From Rhodopseudomonas palustris (GTDB taxonomy: Bacteria; Pseudomonadota; Alphaproteobacteria; Rhizobiales; Xanthobacteraceae): a DNA stretch of 64,000 bases. A program made the position numbers and the translations under genes. Location: assembly GCF_003591005.1 (NCBI RefSeq), contig NZ_QYYD01000005.1, forward strand, positions 184,402 to 248,401, given 5' to 3'. The notes below the pieces were generated by a model. It was not told the DNA's origin. It did no database searches and saw only the letters and a list, made by a program, of their open reading frames with translations. Positions 25,393 through 34,704 of the stretch are shown here, one piece after another; position 1 is the stretch's first letter, and every line of letters starts with the position of its first letter.

Positions 25393-26058
25393 TCAGGGGA
25401 GGCCGGTGATCCGCACTCCCGCGTCGGGAATCTTATAGAACTTGTTGATCCAGATCAGCGCCGAAGTGAGGCTTTCCGACACCACCGAATTGGCCAGCGG
25501 CCCGATGTCGATGCCGCGCAGGCCGGCGTCGACGGCGAGCTGCATCACGGTCGCGCGCGCCTCCTTGTCGTCGCCGGCGACCAGCACGTCGCAGTCGATG
25601 GCGTAGTCCGGATCCTTCAGCTTGTGCGCCGAGACGTTCTGGAACGCCGACACCACGCGCACGCCCTCGCCGAGCAGCGTCTGCACCGCGACCACGCAGG
25701 AGTCCGTCTCCGGCAGCTGCACCCGCGTCACCTTCGGCGGCACCAGCGGCACGGTGACGTCGATCAGGATCTTGCCCTGCAACGCGTCCTTCAGTCCCTG
25801 CACGGTGGCGATCTGCGCCTGATACGGCACCGTCAGCACCACGATGTCGGCCTGCGCAACGCCTGTCGCGCTGTCGGCACCCTCGACGCTGCCGCCGCCG
25901 AGCCGGGCATTGAGTTCGTCGGCCGCCGCCTTGGCCTTGGCGGCGTCGCGCCCGGCGATGATGACGCGGTGGCCGTGCTTGGCCCAACGCAGCGCCAGCC
26001 CGCCGCCTTCGGCGCCGGTGCCGCCGACGACGCAGATCGTATGAGTTGTTGCAGTCAT
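25393..26058 (-). CDS. npdG: F420:NADP oxidoreductase-like protein
   Basis: A 221-residue Rossmann protein of the NpdG/Fno family, which exchanges hydride between NADPH and F420. The nucleotide loop is CVVGGTGAEGGGLALRWAKH (about 9-28), followed by VIIAGRD, where the arginine suits NADP. LIDVTVPLVPP and the C-terminal SLTSALIWINKFYKIPDAGV are family features. Placed between cofE (11 bp) and a flavin reductase gene (33 bp), it would keep F420 reduced for the LLM enzymes of the operon. Confidence 0.9.
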   Translation of the reverse strand: MTATTHTICVVGGTGAEGGGLALRWAKHGHRVIIAGRDAAKAKAAADELNARLGGGSVEGADSATGVAQADIVVLTVPYQAQIATVQGLKDALQGKILIDVTVPLVPPKVTRVQLPETDSCVVAVQTLLGEGVRVVSAFQNVSAHKLKDPDYAIDCDVLVAGDDKEARATVMQLAVDAGLRGIDIGPLANSVVSESLTSALIWINKFYKIPDAGVRITGLP

Positions 26059-26091
26059 GGCATCCTCAGTTTCTGTTATCAGCGGCAGCCG

Positions 26092-26724
26092 TCAGACTTC
26101 GACGATGTCGCCGAGCCGCACATAGTTGCGGCCGCCGATCCGGGCGACCGGGGCATAGGCCCGGGGATCGATCTTGTGGTTCTGCGCCAGCCCGGCGGCG
26201 ACGTGCATATCGACGATACGCCCGACCACCAGATGATTGGGCGCGTCGCCGAAGCTCAGCACCTGATCGAGCTTGCACTCGAACTGGATCTTGCTGCCGG
26301 CCAGCCGCGGCGTTTGGATCCGGCGCGACGGCAGCGTCGCAAAGCCGAGCAGATCGACCTCGCTGACGTCCGGAGGATACTCCTCGCTGGCCTGTTGGAC
26401 GATCTGCTCCCAGCCTTCCGGCACCATGTTGATGACGAACTCGCCGGCGCGCTGGACATTGGCCAGCGTGTCCTTGGCGACGTCGCTGCCGGTGCGCGGC
26501 CCGACCGAGAAGCCGAGCAGCCCCGGATCGACCGCGAGGATCACGAACTGGCTGAACGGCGCGGCGTTGACGATGCCGCCCGGACCCATTGAGGTGACGA
26601 AGGCGATCGGCCGCGGGATCACCGCGCCGGTCAGCATCTTGTAGCGGTCGGCGCGGCTGAGCGAGGCGAGATCGACATGGTCGAACTGCTTCTCCTCTGC
26701 AGCGCCTGCCGCCGGTGCGCTCAT
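26092..26724 (-). CDS. Flavin reductase family (FMN-binding split-barrel) protein
   Basis: A 210-residue protein of the DIM6/HpaC-like flavin reductase family. It starts MSAPAAGAAEEKQF and contains PRPIAFVTSMGPGGIVNAAPFSQFV, GFSVGPRTGSDVAKDTLANV, FVINMVPEGWEQIVQQAS and a C-terminal GGRNYVRLGDIVEV. It overlaps the upstream LLM gene by 4 bp (ATGA, 26721-26724). Such a neighbour usually supplies reduced FMN to a monooxygenase. Here F420 is an alternative electron source, so the pairing leaves two mechanisms open. Confidence 0.87.
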   Translation of the reverse strand: MSAPAAGAAEEKQFDHVDLASLSRADRYKMLTGAVIPRPIAFVTSMGPGGIVNAAPFSQFVILAVDPGLLGFSVGPRTGSDVAKDTLANVQRAGEFVINMVPEGWEQIVQQASEEYPPDVSEVDLLGFATLPSRRIQTPRLAGSKIQFECKLDQVLSFGDAPNHLVVGRIVDMHVAAGLAQNHKIDPRAYAPVARIGGRNYVRLGDIVEV

Positions 26725-27740
26725 GCCGGCACCTTGGCCATCACTTCGGTGCCGAACCATTCGATCTGCTCGTTCATTTCCTCGACCGTATCGGCCGGGA
26801 ACATCAGCGCGCTGCAATGCTGGATCCCGATCGCGCGCAGCTTCTCGATCTTTTCGAGAATGACGTCGGGCGAGCCGACCAGATTGGCGACGACCTGATG
26901 GCTGAGATCCCGGCCGGTATAGGCCAGCGACACACGATGCGCGACGAGGCCGCTCTCCATGTAGCGCTTCTCGGCCTCTTCCATCGTCTTGGCGATAGTG
27001 CAGGAAAACTGCGGGGCGATCTCGATCGCCTCCGGATCGCGGCCGAGTTCGGCGGCGCGCGCCTTGAGATCCCTGATGCGCTGCTCCATCTCGGTCAGCG
27101 GGCGCCAGCCCGGCAGCCAACCCTGGCCGTAGCGCGCGGCGCGCTCGATCGCTTCGAGATTGTGGCCGCCGATATACAGCGGGAACGGCTGTGCCCGGCT
27201 TTTCGGGAACATCTCGACGTCCTTGAACGAGTAGTAGGCGCCCTCGTGGCTGGCGCTCGGCTGGTTGAACAGCATGTCGAGCGCGAGCAGCCCCTCGTCC
27301 ATCATGTCGCCGCGACGCGCCTTGGCGGCACGCGAGCCGCCCCAGGCGAGAAACTCCTCGCGATAGGCGCCGAGGCCGACCGCCATGATGAAGCGGCCGT
27401 TGGACATCTGGTCGAGCGAGATCGCCTGCTTGGCGAGATAGACCGGGTCGCGCATCGGCAGCACGGTGAGCGCGGTGCCGAGCTTGATGGTCTTGGTGGC
27501 GCCCGCGATCGCGGCCAGCACGATCAGCGGCTCGTAGAAGTTCGGCGGCTTGCCGGGAAACAGGTCGCGCACATAGTTCTGCGTGGTGATGTGGTCGTTG
27601 CCCCACACCGAGTCATAGCCGAGCCGTTCGCAGAGCTGCGCCTGGGCGATGAAATCCTCGGGTCCCGCGAACGGGATCGGATACATCACGCCTTCGAAAC
27701 CGGTCGACAGACAGACACTGAACTTCATGCGTTTCCTCAT
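26721..27740 (-). CDS. LLM-class flavin/F420-dependent oxidoreductase
   Basis: A 339-residue luciferase-like TIM-barrel enzyme. Segments MKFSVCLSTGFEGVMYPIPF, LGYDSVWGNDHITTQNYVRD, KTIKLGTALTVLPMRDPVYL and GRFIMAVGLGAYREEFLAWG are typical of the superfamily. ATG 27740 overlaps the previous stop (ATGA); an internal ATG at 27728 (MKFSVCL) matches the paralogue at 51238-52242 better, so the first four residues are doubtful. By eye the two paralogues are about two-thirds identical. Substrate unknown; reduced F420 or FMN are both plausible given the adjacent genes. Confidence 0.88.
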   Translation of the reverse strand: MRKRMKFSVCLSTGFEGVMYPIPFAGPEDFIAQAQLCERLGYDSVWGNDHITTQNYVRDLFPGKPPNFYEPLIVLAAIAGATKTIKLGTALTVLPMRDPVYLAKQAISLDQMSNGRFIMAVGLGAYREEFLAWGGSRAAKARRGDMMDEGLLALDMLFNQPSASHEGAYYSFKDVEMFPKSRAQPFPLYIGGHNLEAIERAARYGQGWLPGWRPLTEMEQRIRDLKARAAELGRDPEAIEIAPQFSCTIAKTMEEAEKRYMESGLVAHRVSLAYTGRDLSHQVVANLVGSPDVILEKIEKLRAIGIQHCSALMFPADTVEEMNEQIEWFGTEVMAKVPA

Positions 27741-28690
27741 GACGATTTTAGGAGTTGTTTGATTTGCGCGCCGTCGCGCACGCCGGCAATGACGATCTCG
27801 TCGAGCCCCGAAGCGTGATACTCGGCGAGCCGGCGGCGCAACTGCTCGGGCGTGCCGCTGGCGGCGTGGCGCGCGACGATGTCGTCGCCGATCATCGCCT
27901 CGGCGCGGCTCCAGTCCTCCGCCACCACGGCAGCGTTGAGCGCAGCCTGATCGAGCACGCTGCCGGCGAGATCGAGATTGACCTTGTGATGCGCGCCGCG
28001 CAGCAGGATTGCGAGGATGCGGCGAACGCGGTCGTTGGCCCGGCGTTCGTCAGCATCGACCGAGGCGTAGACCAGCCCCGATGTCTTGAGCTTGCGGCCC
28101 TTGGCGCCGCGCGCGACGCTGTGAAGCGTCTGCTGCACGAACGGCACCGACGCCCCGGCGCTGATCAGCACGCCGTCGGCTTCGGCGCCGGCGAGTTCGA
28201 GCATCTGCGGTCCCGACGCCGCCAGCACGATCGGAATGTCGCCGCCCGACGCCGCCAGCCGGCGGCGATCGACGCGAAACGTCTCGCCCTGGAACGTCAC
28301 GCTCTCGCCGGACAGCAGCGCACGGACCAGCTGCAGCGCTTCGCGCATCGCCCGCAGCGGCTTGGCGCCATCGACGCCGATCGCCGCGAGGTCGGCGGGG
28401 GCGCCGACGCCGAGGCACAGCTTGACCCGGCCCGGGAAGCGCTCCGCCAGCGTCGCCGTCGCCATGGCGATCTGCACCGGATGCTGCGTCAGCGGGCTCA
28501 CCGCCATCAGCGCAACTTTGAGACGCTGCGTCTCCGACAGCGTGAGCGCGCCGAGCACCGCGGGATCGCGCAGAAACAGATGGTTGGCGATCCAGATCGT
28601 GTCGGCACCGCCGGCCTCGCCGGCCGCGACCTTGTCGCCGAACACCGCCGGATCGTCGCGGCCGTCGCTGGAGATCGAGAGCTCAGACAA
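27737..28690 (-). CDS. LLM-class oxidoreductase, F420-dependent Mer-like
   Basis: A 317-residue luciferase-like enzyme from a different branch than its neighbour. It resembles methylenetetrahydromethanopterin reductase-like F420 enzymes: GGADTIWIANHLFLRDPAVL, VALMAVSPLTQHPVQIAMA, RVKLCLGVGAPADLAAIG and DIPIVLAASGPQMLELAGAEADGVLI. It overlaps the 2Fe-2S gene by 8 bp upstream and the next LLM gene by 4 bp downstream. Its position within an operon carrying npdG and F420 biosynthesis genes supports F420 use. Substrate unknown. Confidence 0.85.
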   Translation of the reverse strand: MSELSISSDGRDDPAVFGDKVAAGEAGGADTIWIANHLFLRDPAVLGALTLSETQRLKVALMAVSPLTQHPVQIAMATATLAERFPGRVKLCLGVGAPADLAAIGVDGAKPLRAMREALQLVRALLSGESVTFQGETFRVDRRRLAASGGDIPIVLAASGPQMLELAGAEADGVLISAGASVPFVQQTLHSVARGAKGRKLKTSGLVYASVDADERRANDRVRRILAILLRGAHHKVNLDLAGSVLDQAALNAAVVAEDWSRAEAMIGDDIVARHAASGTPEQLRRRLAEYHASGLDEIVIAGVRDGAQIKQLLKSS

Positions 28691-29150
28691 GACTTTTCAC
28701 CGCTTCGAGAATCTTGATGTAGCCGGTGCAGCGGCAGATGTTGCCGCGCAGATAGTGCCGGATCTCCTGTTCGGTCGGGTGCGGATGGCTCTCCAGCAGC
28801 GCCGTCGTCGCCAGCACCATGCCGGGCGTGCAGAAGCCGCACTGCATCGCGGCGTGATCGACGAACGCCTGCTGCACCGGGCTCAGCACACCGGACTGCG
28901 CCAGACCTTCGATCGTTATGACCGATTTGCCGTCGATGTCGGCCGCGAGCGAGGTGCAGCTGCTCACCGGCAGGCTATCGACCAGCACGGTGCAGGCGCC
29001 GCACACCTGCACGTCGCAGGACCGCTTGGTGCCCTTGAGCGTCAGATCATCGCGCAGGAAATCGATCAGCAGCGCGAACGGCGCCACGGACCTGGTCTGC
29101 GGCGTGCCGTTCAGCGTGAAGCTGATCTCGATCAATGCAAACTCGGTCAT
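28683..29150 (-). CDS. Molybdenum hydroxylase 2Fe-2S subunit
   Basis: A 155-residue small subunit of the xanthine-dehydrogenase/CoxS family carrying electrons from the molybdenum centre. Both clusters are complete: Cys45, Cys50, Cys53 and Cys65 for the plant-type site and Cys104, Cys107, Cys139 and Cys141 for the helical site. ATG 29150 (MTEFALIEISFTL) is chosen for normal family length; the longer frame reads the FAD-subunit gene out of frame. It lies one base after the FAD-subunit stop. Confidence 0.92.
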   Translation of the reverse strand: MTEFALIEISFTLNGTPQTRSVAPFALLIDFLRDDLTLKGTKRSCDVQVCGACTVLVDSLPVSSCTSLAADIDGKSVITIEGLAQSGVLSPVQQAFVDHAAMQCGFCTPGMVLATTALLESHPHPTEQEIRHYLRGNICRCTGYIKILEAVKSLV

Positions 29151-29151
29151 G

Positions 29152-30015
29152 TCAGCGCGCTCCCACGCCGGCGCTGTCCAGCACCGCGCGCTTGATGAAC
29201 ACGGCGGCGAGATGCTGCTTGTAGTCGGCGCTGCCGTAGATGTCGTCGGTCGCCGGCAACTCCGACGCCATCGCCTCGGCAGCTTGTGGCAGCACATCCG
29301 CCAACGCGCCGGGCGGCACGCCAGCAAGAGCTGCTTCGACCGACTCGGCATGGATCGGATGATCGCCGATGCAGCCGATCCAGACGCGGTAGCGCGAAGC
29401 GCCGGCCTGCATCTGATACGACGCCGCGACGCCGACGGCGGGATATTCGAGGTGGCCGAAGCTGCGATAGCTGAGCTGCTCGTCCGCCGCCGGCAGCGGC
29501 ACGCGGATCGCGGTCAAAATCTCGTCGTCGGCGCGCGCGGTGGTGAACGGGCCGAGGATGAATTCGGCCATCGGCACGCGGCGCTCACCGTCCGGCCCGT
29601 GCAGAGTCAGCGATGCGCCCAGCAGGCACAGCAGCGCCGGCGGATCGGCATGCGGCTCGGAGAAGCACAGATTGCCGGCCAGCGTGCCCGATGCGCGCAC
29701 ACGGATGTTGCCGACGTTGTTACTCAGCGCCGCATAGGCCGGCAGCCGCTCGCGCACCAGCGGATCGGTGGCGAGCCGCAGATGCGTCACCAGCGGCCCG
29801 ATCACCAGCTCGTTGCCCTCGAGCGCGAGACGATCGAAGCCGGCAATCCGCTTCAGGTCGATCAGATGTTCGTAACGCAGCACGCGGGCCTTCAGCGCCA
29901 GCAGCAGCTCGGTCCCGCCCGCATAATACGCGCTGTCGTCGCCAAACTGCGCGCGCAGCGTCAGCGCGGCTTGCAGCTCGGTCGGACGATGCAATTGGAA
30001 CGGTGCCAGCCGCAC
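29152..30015 (-). CDS. Molybdenum hydroxylase FAD subunit
   Basis: A 287-residue CoxM-type FAD-binding subunit. SAYYAGGTELLLALKAR (about 30-46) and ASGTLAGNLCFSEPHADPPALL bind the flavin. No ATG lies at the right place; a GTG at 30015 (reading MTVRLAPFQ minus the first two residues, that is VRLAPFQLHRP) sits 2 bp after the CoxG stop and is the only start giving normal length. It passes electrons from the 2Fe-2S subunit to its acceptor. Unlike the second set (44810-48439), this set also has a CoxG-like gene. Confidence 0.88.
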   Translation of the reverse strand: MRLAPFQLHRPTELQAALTLRAQFGDDSAYYAGGTELLLALKARVLRYEHLIDLKRIAGFDRLALEGNELVIGPLVTHLRLATDPLVRERLPAYAALSNNVGNIRVRASGTLAGNLCFSEPHADPPALLCLLGASLTLHGPDGERRVPMAEFILGPFTTARADDEILTAIRVPLPAADEQLSYRSFGHLEYPAVGVAASYQMQAGASRYRVWIGCIGDHPIHAESVEAALAGVPPGALADVLPQAAEAMASELPATDDIYGSADYKQHLAAVFIKRAVLDSAGVGAR

Positions 30016-30017
30016 GG

Positions 30018-30470
30018 TCAGACCTCTTCCAGCCGCTTGCGAAAGTTGGCTTCGAACTCGGCGAAGTTTTCCTGCGCCTTCTTCTTGATCATCGAATGGC
30101 CGAGCGACGCCAGCCGGCCGGCGATCTGCAGATCGGCCTGCACCGCCAGCCGCGTCAGCTCCGCTTCGATCGCCTCGAGCCGGAGGTCGAAATTGACGCG
30201 GAGCGTGGTGCCGGTGAACTTGTCCTTGCCGGTCGCCTGCGCGATGACGAATTCGAGCTCGCGAAAGTCCTCGACCACGATCTCGGCCGGCACTTCCAGC
30301 TTGAACGGCCCGATCTTCTGCTTCATCAGCGCCGAATAGGCCTTCAGCCGCTCCTTCTCCTCGATCGACTCGATGCCGGGAATGCAGCCGGCCATCTCGC
30401 GGATGTCGAGCATGATCGGCCACAGCCGGTCCGGCGCGCAGGGCAGATCGGCCTCCATGCGGAATTCCAT
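30018..30470 (-). CDS. CoxG-like SRPBCC protein
   Basis: A 150-residue START/SRPBCC-fold protein of the carbon monoxide dehydrogenase subunit G family. Landmarks are MEFRMEADLPCAPDRLWPIM, DIREMAGCIPGIESIE, DKFTGTTLRVNFDLRLEAIE and LQIAGRLASLGHSMIKKKAQ. It lacks the C-terminal membrane anchor of classical CoxG. Family members bind small molecules or help place molybdenum hydroxylases at the membrane. It sits between the large and FAD subunit genes with 1-2 bp spacing, so it is part of that enzyme's gene set. Confidence 0.88.
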   Translation of the reverse strand: MEFRMEADLPCAPDRLWPIMLDIREMAGCIPGIESIEEKERLKAYSALMKQKIGPFKLEVPAEIVVEDFRELEFVIAQATGKDKFTGTTLRVNFDLRLEAIEAELTRLAVQADLQIAGRLASLGHSMIKKKAQENFAEFEANFRKRLEEV

Positions 30471-30471
30471 C

Positions 30472-32739
30472 TCAGCTGTCCTTTCTGTCTTTCAGCGCGC
30501 GCCACACGCGCTCCGGCGTCAGCGGCAGCTGCTTGATGCGGACGCCGAAGCCGGTCGCGAGCGCGTTGGCGATCGCCGGCGCGATCGGCAGGATGGCGCC
30601 CTCGCCCATGCCGCGCATGCCGCCCGGCCCCGGCCCGCCGCCATTCTCGATCAGCACGGTCTCGAACTGCTCGGGCACGTCGTCGATGGTCGGCACGTGA
30701 TAATCAATCATGGTGCCGTTGACCGGCTGGCCGTCGGCATAGATCAACTCTTCGAACAGCGCGTGGCCGAGGCCCATGATCGCGGCGCCCTCGTCCTGAC
30801 CTTCGGCGCCGCTGCGGTTGATGGCGCGGCCGATGTCGGCGACACTGACATAACGCTTCACCGCGATCTCGCCGGTGTCCTCGTCGAGCGTAATGCCGCA
30901 GCGGCCGGCGGCGGTCTCCCAGAACAGCGGCGCGTTGGCCAGCGCGCCGCCGCGTGAGCGCGGCGAAATCCGGCCGATGCCGATCAGTTCGCCGCTGTCG
31001 ATGCCGAAGTAAGGATGCAGCAGATCGGCGAAACTGTAAGACTTGCCGGCCGCGGTGAAGCCGCCTTCGACCAGTTCGATGCCGGCCGGATCGAGCCCGA
31101 GCGTCGACGCGGCGATGTCAGCGATCTGCGCCTTGATGTCGGCGGCGGCGTCCTCGATCGCCAGCGCCATCATCAGCGATGAGCGGCTGGCCCCTGTGCC
31201 CCAGTCGAACGGCGCAATCGCGCTGTCCGGCGTCAGCGCACTGACCATCGCGATCGGCTGATTGAGCTGCTGAGCCGCGACGCGGCACAGCACTTCGCGA
31301 ATGCCCTGCCCGACCTCGATGCTCGACGAAATCACCGCGATCGAGCCGTCGATCTTCAGCCGCAGCAGCACGCCGGCAACCGGCGAGTTCGCCGGGTCAG
31401 CGACGCCGAGCGCGGTGCCGTGGATCATCCGGCCTTCCGGTTGCTGCGCGTCGAGCCGGCTCATCGCCTGCGACGCCAGCCCCATCGCCTCGGCCATGTC
31501 GACGTCGATCGGCGTCAGATCCGGGCGGACGTGCTCGCCGCGCTTGAGCATGTTGCGATAGCGCAGCTCGGTCGGATCGATGCCGAGCACCTCGGCGATG
31601 ATGTCCATCTGGGACTCAGTGGCCCACACGCCCTGCGGGCCGCCGATCGACCGGAAAGCCGCGCCCGGCACGGTGTTGGTGTAGACCGCCGTGCTGCGCA
31701 GCCGCAGGTTCGGAATCTTGTACGGGCCGATGGCGCGGATCGCCGCCTTGATCGCTACGGCCGGCCCGGTGTCCGCATAGGCGCCGCCGTTCATCAGCAC
31801 GTTGACGGACTTCGCCTGCAGCATGCCGTCGGCGCTGACCGCAGTCTTGACGCTGATCGTCGCGCTGAGCCGGCGAGCGGTCAGCATCGACTCCGACGCC
31901 GAGAAACAGATCCGCACCGGCCGACCGATCTTCCACGCCACGCATGCGACAAGCGGATCGATCTTCACCGAGGCCTTGCCGCCGAAGCCGCCGCCGATCA
32001 GCGGCGTGATAATCCGGACTTTGGCGATCGGCAGATTGAAAATGCGCGACAGAACTTTCTGCACGGCGGTCGGCGCCTGGCCGCAGCTCCACACCGTCAG
32101 CCCGTCGTCACCGAACGCCGCGATGCCGCAATGCGGCTCCATCGCGTAGTGATACACCATCGGGAAGTCGAAGCTGTCCTCGAACACGCGGTCGGCCGCC
32201 GCGAACGCCGCATCGACGTCGCCGCTGTCGTAGGCGTAGCTCTGGAAGATATTGGTGCCGGCGACCGGTCTGGCTTCGCCCTTGAAGTAGAAATCCTTCA
32301 ACGGCTGCACGGCGTCGTGGATCAGCGGCGCATCCGGCGCCAGCGCCTCGGCCGCTTCGGTGACGTAAGGCAGCGGCTCGTAGTCGACCGTCACCGCGTC
32401 GAGCGCCTCCTCGGCCGCCGCCTCGGTTTCGGCGACCACCACCGCGACTGGCTCGCCGACATAGCGCACCCGGTCGATCGCGATCAGCGGCCGATCCTTC
32501 AGCGACACGCCCCAGATCGGGTCGATGCCGCCGAGATCCGCGCCGGTGACGACGCCGATCACGCCCGGCATCGCCAGCGCGGCGTTGGCATCGATGCTGG
32601 TAATCAACGCGTGCGGCATCGTGCTGCGCAGCACCTTGCCGTGGACCATGCCGGGCACGTCGAGATCGGAGATGAACGCGGCGCGGCCGGTCACCTTGTC
32701 CAGAAAATCGACCCGATCGGGACGTGCTGCGGCGCTCAT
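30472..32739 (-). CDS. Molybdenum hydroxylase large (molybdopterin) subunit
   Basis: A 755-residue molybdenum-cofactor-binding subunit of the xanthine dehydrogenase family. GGGFGGKASVKIDPLVACVA (249-268), the active-loop AAFRSIGGPQG (360-370) and the terminal GMRGMGEGA with candidate catalytic Glu713 are present. The active loop lacks the AYRCSFR motif of true CO dehydrogenase, so hydroxylation of an organic, probably N-heterocyclic or aldehyde, substrate is more likely. It starts 1 bp after the tctA stop, so importer and hydroxylase are one transcript. Confidence 0.9.
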   Translation of the reverse strand: MSAAARPDRVDFLDKVTGRAAFISDLDVPGMVHGKVLRSTMPHALITSIDANAALAMPGVIGVVTGADLGGIDPIWGVSLKDRPLIAIDRVRYVGEPVAVVVAETEAAAEEALDAVTVDYEPLPYVTEAAEALAPDAPLIHDAVQPLKDFYFKGEARPVAGTNIFQSYAYDSGDVDAAFAAADRVFEDSFDFPMVYHYAMEPHCGIAAFGDDGLTVWSCGQAPTAVQKVLSRIFNLPIAKVRIITPLIGGGFGGKASVKIDPLVACVAWKIGRPVRICFSASESMLTARRLSATISVKTAVSADGMLQAKSVNVLMNGGAYADTGPAVAIKAAIRAIGPYKIPNLRLRSTAVYTNTVPGAAFRSIGGPQGVWATESQMDIIAEVLGIDPTELRYRNMLKRGEHVRPDLTPIDVDMAEAMGLASQAMSRLDAQQPEGRMIHGTALGVADPANSPVAGVLLRLKIDGSIAVISSSIEVGQGIREVLCRVAAQQLNQPIAMVSALTPDSAIAPFDWGTGASRSSLMMALAIEDAAADIKAQIADIAASTLGLDPAGIELVEGGFTAAGKSYSFADLLHPYFGIDSGELIGIGRISPRSRGGALANAPLFWETAAGRCGITLDEDTGEIAVKRYVSVADIGRAINRSGAEGQDEGAAIMGLGHALFEELIYADGQPVNGTMIDYHVPTIDDVPEQFETVLIENGGGPGPGGMRGMGEGAILPIAPAIANALATGFGVRIKQLPLTPERVWRALKDRKDS

Positions 32740-32740
32740 C

Positions 32741-34252
32741 TCAGCTCTCCGTCGGCACGGCGCGGACGCGGCTGCGGCCGAAATACGACCACAGCTGCGC
32801 CACCAGGATCACCGCCGCGATCAGCAGGATGATCAGCGACAGCGGCCGTTGCAGCACGATCATCAGGCTGCCGTCGCCCATCAGCATCGACTGCCGCAAC
32901 GCGGTGTCGAGGATGTTGGCGAGGATGAACGCCATGATCAGCGGCCCGGCGTCGAGGCTGGCCTTGCGCAGCAGATAGCCGATGCCGCCGAACAGCATCA
33001 GCGTGGTGACGTCGGCGAAATTGCTGCGCAGGCTGTAGGTGCCGAAGATCGCGATCAGCAGGATGGTGGCGCTCAGCAGCCAGGACGGCACGCGCAGCAG
33101 CTGCACCCACAGCCCGACCAACGGCAGATTGAGCACCAGCAACATGATGTTGCCGACATACATCGAGGCGATTACGCCCCAGAACACGTCGGGGTTCTTC
33201 ACCAGCATCAGCGGGCCGGGCTGCACGTTCTGGATCAGCAGGCCGGCGAACAGCACGGCGGTCACCGCATTGCCCGGCAGGCCCAGCGTCAGCAGCGGAA
33301 TGAACGAGGCGGTCGCCGCCGAATTATTCGCGGACTCCGGGCCGGCCACGCCGGCGATGGCGCCGTGGCCGAACTGCTCCGGCGTCTTCGACAGCTTCTT
33401 CTCCAGCGTGTAGCTCATCAGCGAGGCAAGGATGGCGCCGCCCCCGGGGATCAGGCCGACGAAGAAGCCGATCACCGAGCCGCGCGCGATCGGCCCGCCG
33501 GATTCGCGCCAGTCCTGCCGACTCGGAAACAGCCGGCCGATCTTGGTCGACAGCAACGCGCCGCGCGACTTGTCCTCGAGATTGTGCAGGATCTCGGCGA
33601 CGCCGAACAAGCCCATCAGCATCGGCACCAGATCGATGCCGTCGGTGATCGCCATGATGTTGAAGGTGTAGCGCTCGACGCCGGTGATGGTGTCGATGCC
33701 GACCAGGCCGAGCAGCAGCCCGACCAGCACCATGGTGATGCCGCGCACCGGCGAGCCGCCGGACAGCGTCGCGCTCAGCGACAGCCCGAACAGCGCCAGC
33801 GCGAAGTACTCGGGCGGCCCGAAGGTGACGGCGAATTTGGCGAACAGCGGGCCGACCAGCGCCAGCGCGCACACCGCGATGGTGCCGGCGATGAACGAGC
33901 CGATCGCCGCGATCGCCAGCGCCGGGCCGGCGCGGCCCTTCTTGGCCATCTGGTAGCCGTCGATGCAGGTGATCACCGAGGCGGCCTCGCCCGGCACCTT
34001 GAGCAGGATCGAGGTGGTCGAGCCGCCATACATCGCGCCGTAGTAGATCGAGGCCAGCATGATGATGGCGCCGAGCGGCGAGCCGGCGTGATAGGTGAGC
34101 GGCAGCAGCACCGCGATGGTCGTCACCGGGCCGAGCCCGGGCAGCACCCCGACCAGCGTGCCGAGCACCGAGCCGATCGCCGCATACAGCAGGTTCGACG
34201 GCTCCAGCGACAGCGAGATTCCGTAGCCGAGTTTTTCGAGGGCTTCGAACAT
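32741..34252 (-). CDS. tctA: Tripartite tricarboxylate transporter large permease
   Basis: A 503-residue TctA family membrane protein with about eleven helices. Conserved segments are GSVLGTLVGVLPGLGPVTTIAVLLPLTY (spread over about 28-55), YYGAMYGGSTTSILLKVPGE, and GLIPGGGAILASLMSYTLEKK. ATG 34252 (MFEALEKLGYGIS) is preferred because it gives the usual length and forms TAATG with the tctB stop. The system uses ion gradients and a periplasmic binding protein to import organic acids. Confidence 0.93.
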   Translation of the reverse strand: MFEALEKLGYGISLSLEPSNLLYAAIGSVLGTLVGVLPGLGPVTTIAVLLPLTYHAGSPLGAIIMLASIYYGAMYGGSTTSILLKVPGEAASVITCIDGYQMAKKGRAGPALAIAAIGSFIAGTIAVCALALVGPLFAKFAVTFGPPEYFALALFGLSLSATLSGGSPVRGITMVLVGLLLGLVGIDTITGVERYTFNIMAITDGIDLVPMLMGLFGVAEILHNLEDKSRGALLSTKIGRLFPSRQDWRESGGPIARGSVIGFFVGLIPGGGAILASLMSYTLEKKLSKTPEQFGHGAIAGVAGPESANNSAATASFIPLLTLGLPGNAVTAVLFAGLLIQNVQPGPLMLVKNPDVFWGVIASMYVGNIMLLVLNLPLVGLWVQLLRVPSWLLSATILLIAIFGTYSLRSNFADVTTLMLFGGIGYLLRKASLDAGPLIMAFILANILDTALRQSMLMGDGSLMIVLQRPLSLIILLIAAVILVAQLWSYFGRSRVRAVPTES

Positions 34253-34704
34253 TACCAGGCAGGCCCCAATTGCATCGGCACCTTGAGCAGGAACGGAAAG
34301 ATCACCAGCCCGCTGGCGGTGAGCCCGACGCTGGCGACGACGGCGCGCAGCATGCTCTGGCCATAGAAGCCGCGAATCCACACGATCAGCAGCGCCAGCG
34401 TGGCGATCACGAAGCCAGTGTAGGGAACGACGATCGCGTAAACGATCGTCGCCAGGATCGCCGCAGCCGGTGCCAGCGCGAACGCGCTCTCGTCCGCCGG
34501 CAGCGGCTCACGTACCACCAGGACCAACAGAACCAGCAGCGCGATCGACACCGCCAGCGGCAGCACGCCCGGGCCCGGCGCGTCGTCGAGCCAGAAGCCG
34601 AGGCGGAAGGCGCCGAGCCCGAAGGTCAGCGCCAGCACCAGCAGCATCAGGACGGCGACGTAGGTCGGCGTCGTCAGGCGTGCCATGGCGGACGCGCGGC
34701 TCAT
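34252..34704 (-). CDS. tctB: Tripartite tricarboxylate transporter small subunit
   Basis: A 150-residue protein with four hydrophobic helices, as expected for TctB: YVAVLMLLVLALTFGLGAF, GVLPLAVSIALLVLLVLVV, AAILATIVYAIVVPYTGFVI and a final helix before PFLLKVPMQLGPAW. ATG 34704 overlaps the tctC stop (ATGA); Met7 at 34686 is an alternative start. It pairs with TctA. Confidence 0.88.
   Translation of the reverse strand: MSRASAMARLTTPTYVAVLMLLVLALTFGLGAFRLGFWLDDAPGPGVLPLAVSIALLVLLVLVVREPLPADESAFALAPAAAILATIVYAIVVPYTGFVIATLALLIVWIRGFYGQSMLRAVVASVGLTASGLVIFPFLLKVPMQLGPAW

Noticed and set aside
30472..32739. True carbon monoxide dehydrogenase large subunit (coxL)
   Set aside because: The CoxG-like neighbour is suggestive, but the active loop reads AAFRSIGGPQG rather than the AYRCSFR of CO dehydrogenase, so a general molybdenum hydroxylase call is kept. 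The same holds for 44810-47110 (TYRGPGRFE).
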